From contig JAPTHN010000006.1 of assembly GCA_026936325.1 (NCBI GenBank), positions 33,139,849 through 33,203,848 on the forward strand: 64,000 nt of DNA, read 5' to 3'. The stretch comes from Platynereis dumerilii. Taxonomy: Eukaryota > Annelida > Polychaeta > Phyllodocida > Nereididae. Each line of letters starts with the position of its first letter. The stretch's first letter is position 1. The notes below the pieces were generated by a model. That model saw nothing but the letters and a program-made list of their open reading frames with translations. It had not been told where the DNA came from and did not search any database. The position numbers and the translations under genes are program-made. Below are positions 23,601 through 35,600 of this stretch, in pieces.

Positions 23601-26600
23601 CTGATAGTTCCTATATTTTAGTGGAAAATTTGTATTTTTCCTATATTTTTTCTTCAAGTTTTGACAGGGAGGCCTGAAATGAATGTCCCAATTGGTTTAT
23701 TCACAGTTGTTCAGACATTTTCAGCCAATCCTACTGTATATTCAGTCTTGGGAAATTGAGGGAGAGCACTTTATGTTGGACACAACACTTCAGCCAAATT
23801 TTCTGAAGTTGAATTAATTCAAAGTCCACAAATTTTACCAAAATTTTAATGGTAGTACAATGGTGCCTCCTTGTTACCTTGTCAATGTTAGGCAATTTTA
23901 AGATCCCGCACATGTGATAAATTCTAAGTTTTCAAATGTGAACTGTGTTCAAACTGAGGCTGAAAGGTTGCCATGGTGATGCAGCTTCATTCTGACCACA
24001 TTGGAAAGTGTGCAGGTGTGGCAGTTACACACAAGTTGGACAAGTTGCGGCTATTTTGTCCTTATAGTTATGGGTAGTCCAATAACTCCTGTTGTGGGTG
24101 TTCCAATAACTCCTGTTTTGATGAACAAAGTTATAGGCCCCTCAGAATTTAACCAATGCATTTATAACTTAAGACTTAGTGTCTCATTCACTAATGCTAA
24201 TAGGTGAGCAAGTTTCATTTCAATTTAGCTGCATTAGATTGAGTGATTGAGATCAGTAAATTTAGCCTTCATTTGAGAAGTACTTTGTACATGTAGGCAT
24301 GACAAACTCATAAAAAATTGTGTTTGAAAAAATGATATATTTATTATGGTAGAGAAGGAATTAGTGTACAAATGGTCGGCCTAAAATATGCTTTGTTAAT
24401 TTTGAAAAATGATGGTAAAATTGAAATATGATATATATGGAAACAAGAATTAAATCACGAGGAATCTTTCTGTAGAAATTTTATATCATTCATTCCTCTT
24501 CACATCTCTTCTTTTCTGAACATCTGCGTCTGGGAGAATTTATTCGGTGTAAATTTTGCTCATTCCACATTGGCAGCTTTCTGTCTCTGATATGTCAGTA
24601 TACACTGTCTGTACCATTCTATCTTCTCCATCTCCTATTCATCCTCGATCTCCTACTCCTCCTTCAAGTCTCAGACTCCTGTTCTTGCAGTTCCACCTCG
24701 AATGCGTGCGGCCCCTGGCCTCTTTCTCATACTCCTCCTCCTTGCAGCTTCCTCTTCCAATGCCGTCCATGATATATCCTCTTTCACCTCTTTACCCTCC
24801 TCTTTCTCCATCTCCTCTTTCTCCCTTTCTCCTCCTCCTGCTCCTTCCGCAACTGCCTCAAACTTCGACACCTCTCCTCTCCCTTTCCTAATCCTTGCAC
24901 CTCCTGGCCTCATCCTCATACTCCTTCTCCTGGCTGCTTCTTTCTCCAGTTCGGTCCAATCAAACTTTTTCTCCACTCTCTCTTCAGCCTCCTGCTGTGC
25001 GTTGTTATGCATCGCCAAAGCTTCCATTACCACCTTGTTGACAAATATCTCCTCTCTCTCTCTTTCCATCTCCTCATTCCTCACGACTTCCTCCACATTG
25101 TCCAGAATATCCTCCTTCTCTTGCGAAACCTCTTCCTTCTCATCCTCTGAATCCTCTGAATCCTCTTTCTCTTCGTCAACTAGCCATTTCTCCTCCTCCT
25201 CTTGGATCTCCTCAAAATTGTCCACAACCTCCTCTTCTTCCGCCTCCTCTTCCTCCTCCTCTTGGTTCTCTTCAAAACTGTCCACAACCTCTTCCTTTTC
25301 CTCATCCTCTTCCTCCTTTTCCTCCTCCTCTTTGTCCTCCTTTTCCTCCTCCTCTTTGTCCTCCTTTTCCTCCTCCTCTTTGTCCTCCTTTTCCTCCTCC
25401 TCTTTGTCCTCCTTTTCCTCCTCCTCTTTGTTCTCCTTTTCCTCCTCCTCTTTGTTCTCCTTTTCCTCCTCCTCTTTGTTCTCCTTTTCCTCCTCCTCTT
25501 TCCAGATTGCAACACCAGGCCTGTTCCTCTCTTCCTCCTCCTCCTCCTCCTCCCTCTCCTTTGAGCACTCTTCCTTCTCCCTCTCCTTCTCCTTCTCCTC
25601 TTCCTTCTCCTCTTCCTCTCCTCCTATTAACAGGAACTCCTCTGACCAGGAACCGTCCTCTTCTATGTCCCATTCACAATAATCATACCAGAATTCAAAC
25701 AGCTTGATGTCGCTACAACTCCAGCTTTTTGTGAAGACAAACTTCTTCAATGGATTTAGTCGAGTGTCGACATCTGTGACTTTGTCAAAATCCATTCTAG
25801 AGCTGGAGTTGCAGTCGTAGATTCCGCCATTCAGGATTGATGGAGCTGATACCTTTGAGATTGGAATGTGGACCGCATAGGACGATGCACTGGCCAGCGA
25901 GAGCTTTATGTCCAAAGTCTTGTCTTTCCTTTCAATTTTAGGAGTAGGCATATCGGGAACGACCTCCTCTTCTGCTTTTCTCCTGTTTTTCCCTCTGAAG
26001 CAGCCTGTTACAACTTCAACAGCAGCTGAAAAAATAAGCAAATGGGAAATTTGAGTTTGATCTGAACCGTTCTTGACTCGCTGGTGTTATGAATCATGTT
26101 AATGCAGTAGATCATGCACAATTTGTTTATTTTATCATTTTTGTCAGCAATATATAGCAAACTGTATAGGATTAATAATCATATATAAATTTAGTGCAAA
26201 ATCGGCCAAAATTTTTCAGGTGCCATATATGGTTAATAATTTTTTTAATAATTGTATGATAAAATGCTATGAAACTTACCATTGAAGAATCGCCGAGTGG
26301 CCCGCCGCTGTCTCTGCAGCCTTCCTCCCATTGAAAATGGTAGCAAAATTGATCGCAATCAAATAAACACCTTTCAAAAAATGAAAAAATTGGAAAAAAT
26401 TCACTATAGCGGGCCGTGAATATGACCATATTTGGCAAGTGAAAACGATCGTTTTTTCAGTAGTTAACGTGGGGGCTGCCGCCCCCACACCCCCGCCGAT
26501 TCGTTTCCATAGCATTATTTCAACTAAATATAACAAAAAACTTACTGTTTTTGATAGATTCGCGACTTTTTGCGTCACCAAAATAAGATCGTCGTCATGT

Positions 26601-29600
26601 GTTAATGGCGTCATGTAAACATTTCTTGCCTGGCAACAATGAGGTGACGTCACGAGTGCATTGTTTTCCAAATATGGTCATTTTCACGGCCCGCTAAAGT
26701 GAAGCATACCCAAAAAATTATCTGAAAAATAATAGTACGTCTGTTTTCCGAAGACGACAAACATACAAAGAATTTTGTATTTAAAACGAGGCTTAAGAGA
26801 ACTGGATGTGTCCTTGAAGTTGTTATGGTAGCGCCACCTATAGTGAGAAGACGCTAGTAAACCATTCTGAGATTTGTAACGTGTCTCACTTAGACTCATT
26901 TCTATCCACATATCAGTGGACTAGCAGTTAGTAGTGACGTCACAAAGCAACTGTGGATGAGCAGATGTTGTCTACATTGTTGTCTCGACCAATCAGTTCA
27001 CAGAAATCAGTACTAGCTACCTGAGGTCATAGCGTGACCGTGGATTCCGGATTGGTCTCACTGGAAGAATATTTTGTTTGATAGCTAATATTGAGCTGAT
27101 GGAAAGCCAATGTGGGCAAAATTAATAATAAAATTGTGTAAAATTGGTTACTAATCGTCCCTGGTAGAATAAATTCCAGCAATAAATGGAAATGATATTC
27201 CCGAAAAGGTCCTGTTTGTTTGGCCTTTTTGTTTTTTTACAATAATTGCAATGATTTTAAAGAGTAAAGAGTGGGACACAAAGTTCTAAGCAGAAAAACT
27301 TGGAATTTCTAGGATTCAAGCTGAGGCTCGGAACAAGGGTTATTATTGTGACTCAGCCTCATTCTGACCAGATGCAACAGCGAATTTGCCCTTTCAAGCT
27401 TACATTCAGTACAAATTTAGATTCCCATAAATATCATTTAGAATTTCAAATCTTACAATTTTATATCTTTCTAAATCTTGGTCAAGGAGGCATTGACTGT
27501 CGAACTGACAACGCTGTTGTCACTGCCTCGTTTTGAAATTACATCAAATTAATGATCACAGTTGAGCAAGTGCCATGACAATTTAGTAGCGTAATTAGAT
27601 GGACTGATGGAGTGATTACAATCACTATAAATTAAATTTAGCCTTCATTTGAAAAGTACTTTGTAGGCGTACACAGTGAGCCCGAACCATCTTTGAGGTT
27701 AAAAAAATGGCCCAGCATAACCATAGGCGCCGTTACGTAGCTTAAGGTCAGACGAACAAGCAGATGTAAAGAACAAAAAAATCTGTTGGGAATTCTTTGA
27801 GATATTGCAGTTTTTCAATTTCTTGTTTGTCACATTCCTTTGTGCTTGCAATATTCCTTCAAACCAGGGTGCAAATTACAATTTCAAATGATAAAACATC
27901 AAAACAATATATATCTCTGCCTTTTGGATAACATTTGAAATACAGAATGTTATAATTATTAGGAAAAGTCAAATTTTCATGTTGTGTGTGATAAACTTCA
28001 TTTGCATATTTATAAGAAGTATGTAACAAAGACCATATAGCATTGCTGGCTTTACCTGTGACTCTGTGAAGAAAAGAACACAATGTCTACATTAGTAAAT
28101 AGTTTAAAACTAATTATTTTACAGTTTTTTTCTTGAAAATAAAATGGAATTCGAGTTACAGACTTATCCAGAATAAACATATCTTTTTATCATCCTTTGT
28201 GACATACATGGTTTTTAAAGATGTCTATGACGTATGCGTGTGTGTCTGCCTTACACAGTTGGAAGGCCTAGTAAAGAAGAAGTATTCAATTGGTTTTATA
28301 ACTTTTGAATCGTAATTTTAGTCAATTCTCTCTGTGATCTGTTTACTCTATTTTCATGAAGGAATAAGAATATTTTCAAATTGGGTAAATTGATTTGATT
28401 TCGGGCAATGCACAGGGTTGCAGCTTCAAATAGACATTCATTAGATATAACTATATAAGCCAGCTATTCATAATATCATGGTATATCTATTTCTTATTTT
28501 AATCCTGTACTGATCAAGTTGTAGCTAATGACAGCACACTATGCATGTTCATATATATACTCAAAATGTTATGAGTTTTCAAATGTATTGGAGTCAAACA
28601 GTAAGTTACAGGTCAAGTATGGTTAGATTATTTAACTAGCACTTGTTGTTAAGTACAAAAGCTCTATCAAACATGTATGCACATATGTTTCATAAGATTT
28701 CCTACTACAGCCCATGGAATGATTGAGCATGTTAAGTTTTGCAATTTTTATGAAAAATTCACACTGCACTTGGAAATGAATGCGTGCATGAGTTTGTCAC
28801 ACCTTACTGATAATACAAGCTACTGCATGTATTTTCATTTTCAAAGAAAGGATTATTTCTTCTAAATGATTTTTTGTATTCTTGAAACAGCTTTTGCAAA
28901 GCCGGTGCTCATTTAGGAGACTTACCACATGACTTGTGATGCTAAAAATTGGGTGTGATAAGTCAGAAAAGTAAAAAATGTTATATCTCAAAAAATTCCT
29001 AGTTCTTTTCATCTGCTTGTTCGTCAGACCTTTAGCTACGTAACGGCGCCTATGGTTATGCTGGGCCATTTTTTTAACCCCAAAGATGGTTCGGGCTCAC
29101 TGTGCGTAACAAACTCATAAAAAATTGTGTTTGAAGAAATGATATCAAAAGTATTTATTATGGTAGAGAAGGAATTAGTGTACAAATGATCGGCCTAAAA
29201 TATGCTTTGTTAATTTTGAAAAATGATGGTACAATTGAAATATTATAATATATATGAATACAAGAATTAAATCACGAGGAATCTTTCAGTAGAAATTTTA
29301 TATCATTCATTTCTCTTTACATCTCTTCCTTTTTGAACATCTATAGGAAATTGCATGATGTAAATTTTGCACGTTCAACATTGGCAGCATTCTCTTTCTC
29401 TTTCTCTCTAATGTGTCAGCACACAATGATTGTATCCCCTCCATCTCCTATTAATCCTCTGTCTCCTACTCCTCCTTCAAGTCTCACACTCCTGTTCTTG
29501 CAATTCCACCTCGGATACGTGCGGACCCTGGCCTCTTTCTCATACTCCTCCTCCTTGCAGCTTCCTCTGTCGTCCATGATATATCCTCTTTCACCTCTTT

Positions 29601-32600
29601 ACCCTCCTCTTTCTCCATCTCCTCTTTCTCCCTTTCTCCTCCTCCTGCTCCTTCCGCAACTGCCTCAAACTTTGACACTTCTCCTCTCCCTTTCCTAATC
29701 CTTGCACCTCCTGGCCTCATCCTCATACTCCTCCTCCTAGCAGCTTCTTTCTCCAGTTCGGTCCAATCAAAATTTTTCTCCACTCTCTCTTCAGCCTCCT
29801 GCTTTACGTTGTTATGCATCGCCAAAGCTTCCATTACCACCTTGTTGACAAATATCTCCTCTCTCTCTCTTTCCATCTCCTCATTCCTCACAACCTCCTC
29901 CACCTTGTCCAGAACCTCCTCCTTCTCTTCCAAAACCTCTTCCTCCTCATCTTCTGAATCCTCTTTCTCATCCTCAACTAGCCATTTCTCCTCCTCCTCT
30001 TGGTTATCCACAAGACTGTACAGGACCTCATCCTTTTCCTCCTTTTCCTCCTCTTCTTCCACTTCTTCCTCCTCTTCCTGCTCCTTTTCCTCCAGCTCTA
30101 CCTGCTCTTCCTTCATTTCCTCCTCTCTTTGCTCTTTTTCCGCCTCTTTTCCCTCCTCCTGTTCCTTCTCTCTTTGCTCTTTTTCCTCCTCCTCTTCCAC
30201 CACAATTTCCTCCTCCTCAAACTCCTTGATCTTAGTCTCCTCAGCCTCTTCCTTGGAGTCCTCCTCCTTGTCTCTCCAGATTGCAACACCAGGCCTGTTC
30301 CTCTCGTCCTCCTCCTCCTCCCTCTCCTTTGAGCACTCTTCCCTCTTCTTTCTCTCCTCTTCCTCCTGCTGTTCTCCTATGAACAGGATATCCTCTGACC
30401 AGGAACCATCCTCTTCTACGTCCCATTCACAATAATCGTACCAGAATTCAAACAGCTTGATGTCGCTACAACTCCAGCTTTTTGTGAAGACGAACTTCTT
30501 CATTGGATTCAGTTGAGTGTTGACATTTGTGACTTTGTTAAAATCCATTCTAGAGCTGGAGTTGCAGTCGTAGATTCCGCCATTCAGGATTGATGGAGCT
30601 GATACCTTTGAGATTGGAATGTGGACCGCATAGGACGATGCGCTGGCCAGCGAGAGCTTCATATCCAAAGTCTTGTCCTTCCTCTCGATTTTAGGTGTAG
30701 GCATATCTGGAACGACCTCCTCTTCTGATTTTCTACCGTTTTTCCCTCTGAAGCAGCCTGTTACAGCTTCAACAGCAGCTGAAAAAATAAGCAAATGGGA
30801 AATTTGAGCACTGTCGAATCTGATGTAAAACATTCTTGACTCGCCGGTGTCTGTTCTTTAAAGGAAATAATTTAGAACTTTCATTTATCATGTTTGCAGG
30901 AGGTCATTCAGCAATTTGTCCTTCGATATATAATTTTATATAAATCTAGTGCAATTAAAACCTGCTGAAATTTTACAAGTACTAAATATGTTCAAATGGT
31001 ATTGTGGTTGGATTAATTAGTTTGAAAATAACTGAAGATTGAAATGCCATGAAATTTACCATTGAAGAATCGCCGAGTGGCCCTCCGCTGTCTCTGCAGC
31101 CTTCCTCCCATTGAAAGAGAAAGTACAATTGATAGCGATCAAATAGACACCTTTCAAACAATCAAAAGATTCTCTGAAAAAAAAATAGCAGGTCTGTTTT
31201 CCGAAGACGACAAACATACAAAGAATTTTGAATTGAAAACGAGGCTTAATGGAGCTGCACGTGTCGTTGACGTTGTTATGGTACCGCCACCTACAGTTAG
31301 AAGACGCTAGCAAGGCATTCTGAGGTTTGTCAAGGTTGCAGGTCCCTAATTCCGGGCAGTTCCACCAGGGGCGCTTTTCCAATGTCTTATGGTTTTTAGT
31401 CCAGCAGTGGAAAACAATGTTTTTTCTGATTGGATATTAATGGAACTGACTTTTTCTTGTAATTCAGAGTGTAGACTAGTAATTAAAATAGAAAAAAGTT
31501 AAATAGAACTGTTTACCATGAAATTATGGCTCTGAAACAAGTTTTGGATCTTGGTGAAATTTTTGAGTACCAACTGCAGAGATTTCCAAGTATCTTCAGA
31601 AATGTTGAATTTGAAGGAAAAATATCTGGTCAAGGTATATTTCTGAGTTGATAATAATAATTGTGACCCTTAGTTCTGATGAAATATACTAAAGTTGCAC
31701 CCATGCTCGCATTATAACTTTTTTTACACTTGTTAACGTTAAATTAAAAATATGAAGTATTTTATTTAGGAACCTGCTACCTCAAGCAGGGTCCTCAAAA
31801 GTGGCCAAGTGGCCCGTAGGGCATGAACGACTTTCCAAATGTATTTTTTTTAAACTTTTTTGTCATTTGGTATTGGTTTTCAGTAAATTAGAACACTTTC
31901 AAGCAAGTTTTGTGTGGTAATTAAGCTATTTTGGGCTTTTTCCATGAAAATATAAGGAATTTTGAAAAAATATTCATTTAAAAAACGCAATTTCTTGTTA
32001 TGATGATCATTAATTAACTAACTAATTAGGGTGAGAATGTCACAATGATAGGGACTGATTCCCACAGTTGTATTCTACAAAGAACAGCTGAATTTTTGTG
32101 TTTATCACCAATTGTCTTGATTTGGCGGCCATTCAACCTCTCAGCCTACAAGAGCTAAAACGCTTCAAAATGCGCCGCGAAAACGCTTAAAAATGCAGCT
32201 CTGCCGAGGGCATCTAATGAAGCCTGGAAGTGGTCCTACGTGGTTGAGTGGTGAAAACTGTTGCTGTGCTTCAATCAGAAATCTGTTGTAGTTTTCAAAA
32301 TAGGAGAAAATAACTATTTTGTGGGGAAAGGATTCTTTTTTCACTCTCCTTCAGGTTGCAGGTCCCTAATTCCGGGCAGTTCCACCAGGGGCGCTTTTCC
32401 AATGTCTTATGGTTTTTAGTCCAGCAGTGGAAAACAATGTTTTTTCTGATTGGATATTAATGGAACTGACTTTTTCTTGTAATTCAGAGTGTAGACTAGT
32501 AATTAAAATAGAAAAAAGTTAAGAGAACTGTTTACCATGAAATTATGGCTCTGAAACAAGTTTTGGATCTTGGTGAAATTTTTGAGTACCAACTGCAGAG

Positions 32601-35600
32601 ATTTCCAAGTATCTTCAGAAATGTTGAATTTGAAGGAAAAATATCTGGTCAAGGTATATTTCTGAGTTGATAATAATAATTGTGACCCTTAGTTCTGATG
32701 AAATATACTAAAGTTGCACCCATGCTCGCATTATAACTTTTTTTACACTTGTTAACGTTAAATTAAAAATATGAAGTATTTTATTTAGGAACCTGCTACC
32801 TCAAGTGTCACTCAGACTCATTTCTATCCACATATCAGTGGACTAGCAGTTAGTAGTGACGTCACAAAGCAACTGTGTTGTTTACATTGGTGTCTCAACC
32901 AATCAAATCACAAAGATCAGTACTGGCTACCTAAGGTCATAATGTGACCGTGGATTCGGGATTGGTCTCACTGGAACAATATTTTGTTTGATAGCTAATA
33001 TTGAGCTGATGGAAAGCCATTGTGGGCAAAATTAATAATAAAATTGTGTAAAATCGGTTACTAATCGTCCCTGGTAGAATAAATTCCAGCAATAAATGGA
33101 AATGATATTCCCGAAAAGGTCCTGTTTGTTTGGCATTTTTGTTTTTTCACAATGATTGTACTTCTTAAATTTTTTGTATACACTGAAGTAAAATTGCTCA
33201 AGTCCAATATCCGGTGTAAAAGTAGTTCCAGTGAGTATTATTTTACTGGTTCAAGTTGAATATATGGACCAAATAGTTCCATGGTGTAACAATAGCTGTG
33301 TTATTTGGTTGTGACGTCATCATAGCAAACATTTCAGCCAAAGAGCGGGGATGTGGGGGCGGCAGCCCCATGTGACGCCATGACAACGGTTGTGATGCAA
33401 TGATTTTAAAGAGTAAAGAGTGGGACACAAAGTTCTAAGCAGAAAAACTTTGAATTTCTAGGATTCAAGCTGAGGCTCGGAACAAGGGTTATTATGGTGA
33501 CTCAGCCTCATTCTGTCCAGATGCAACAGCAAATTTGCCCTTTCAAGCTTACATTCAGTACAAATTTAGATTCCCATAAAAATCATTTAGAATTTCAAAT
33601 CTTACAATTTTATATCTTTCTAAATCTTGGTCAAGGAGGCATTGACTGTTGAACTGACAACGCTGTTGTCACTGCCTCGTTTTGAAATTACATCAAATTA
33701 ATGATCACAGTTGAGCAAGTGCCATGACAATTTATTAGCGTATTAGATGGACTGATGGAGTGATTACAATCACCATAAATTAAATTTAGCCTTCATTTGA
33801 GAAGTACTTTGTAGGCGTAACAAACTCATAAAAAATTGTGTTTGAAGAAATGATATCAAAAGTATTTATTATGGTAGAGAAGGAATTAGTGTACAAATGA
33901 TCGGCCTAAAATATGCTTTGTTAATTTTGAAAAATGATGGTACAATTGAAATATTATAATATATATGAATACAAGAATTAAATCACGAGGAATCTGTCAG
34001 TAGAAATTTTATATCATTCATTTCTCTTTACATCTCTTCCTTTTTGAACATCTGTAGGAAATTGCATGATGTAAATTTTGCACGTTCAACATTGGCAGCA
34101 TTCTCTTTCTCTCTCTCTCTCTAATGTGTCAGCACACAATGATTGTATCCCCTCCATCTCCTATTTATCCTCTGTCTCCTACTCCTCCATCAAGTCTCAG
34201 ACTCCTGTTCTTGCAATTCCACCTCGAATGCGTGCGGCCCCTGGCCTCTTTCTCATACTCCTCCTCCTTGCAGCTTCCTCTTCCAATGCCGTCCATGATA
34301 TATCCTCTTTCACCTCTTTGCCCTCCTCTTTCTCCATCTCCTCTTTCTCCATCTCCTCTTTCTCCTTCTCCTCTTTCTCCATCTCCTCTTTCTCCATCTC
34401 CTCTTTCTCCATCTCCTCTTTCTCCATCTCCTCTTTCTCCTCCTCCAGCTCCTTCTGCAACTGCCTCAAACTTCGAGACCTCTCCTCTCCCTTTCCTGAT
34501 TCTCGCACCTCCTGGCCTCATCCTCATACTCCTTCTCCTGGCTGCTTCTTTCTCCAGTTCGGTCCAATCAAACTTTTTCTCTACTTTCCCTTCAGCCTCC
34601 TGCTTTACATTGATATGCATCGCCATAGCTGCCATTACCACCTTGTTGACAAATATCTCCTCTGCCTCTCTTTCCACCTCCTCATTCCTCACAACTTCCT
34701 CCACCTTGTCCAGAACCTCCTCCTTCTCTTGCAAAACCTCTTCCTTCTCATCCTCTGAATCCTCAGAATCCTCTTTCTCATCTTCAACTAGCCATTTCTC
34801 CTCCTCCTCTTGGATCTCCTCAAAATAGTCCACAACCTCCTCTTCTTCCGCCTCCTCATCTTTTTCCTCAACCTCTTCCCTTTCCTCGACTTCATCCACT
34901 TCTTGGTCTTCCTCCTTTTCCTCTTCTATGTTCTCCTTTTCCTCCTCTTCTTCCTCTTTTTCCTCCTCCTCTTGCTTTTCATCATCCAGATTATCCTCCT
35001 TCTGTTCCTCCTCTATTTTCTCCTTTTCCTCCTCCTCTTCCACTGCAATTTCCTCCTCCTCAAACTCCTTGGGCTTAGTCTCCTCAGCCTCTTCCAGAGA
35101 CTCCTCCTCCTTGTCTCTCCAGATTGCATCACTAGGCCTGTTCTTCTCCTCCTCCTCCTCCTCCTCCTCCTCCTCCTCCTCCTCCTCCTCCTCCTCCTCC
35201 TCCTCCTCCTTCTCCTCTGAGCACTCTTCCTTCTCCTCCTTCTTCTCCTCTTCCTTCTCCTCCTCTCCTCCTATTAACAGGAACTCCTCTGACCAGGAAC
35301 CATCCTCTTCTACATCCCATTCACAATAATCATACCAGAATTCAAACAGCTTGATGTCGCTACAACTCCAGCTCTTTGTGAAGACAAACTTCTTCATGGG
35401 ATTCAGTCGAGTGTTGACATCTGTGACTTTGTCAAAATCCATTCTAGAGCTGGAGTTGCAGTCGTAGATTCCGCCATTCAGGATTGATGGAGCTGATACC
35501 TTTGAGATTGGAATGTGGACGGCATAGGACGATGCGCTGGCCAAAGAGAGCTTTATATCCAAAGTCTTGTCCTTCCTCTCGATTTTAGGAGTAGGCATAT

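Noticed and set aside
24702-25682. Long plus-strand Ser- or Leu-rich ORFs opposite the acidic genes (also at 29809-30435, 34078-34828, 34928-35329 and 43054-43902)
   Set aside because: They are reverse readings of purine-rich coding repeats. They lack the shared exon structure and conservation that the minus strand shows.
27672-29104. Transib or RAG-like element
   Set aside because: The heptamer fits but the proven target duplication is 4 bp, not 5, and no RAG1-like coding sequence is present.
31335-32805. LTR retrotransposon reading of the two 452-bp direct repeats
   Set aside because: Ends are not TG...CA, no primer-binding or polypurine site is seen, and TCAAG follows both repeats.
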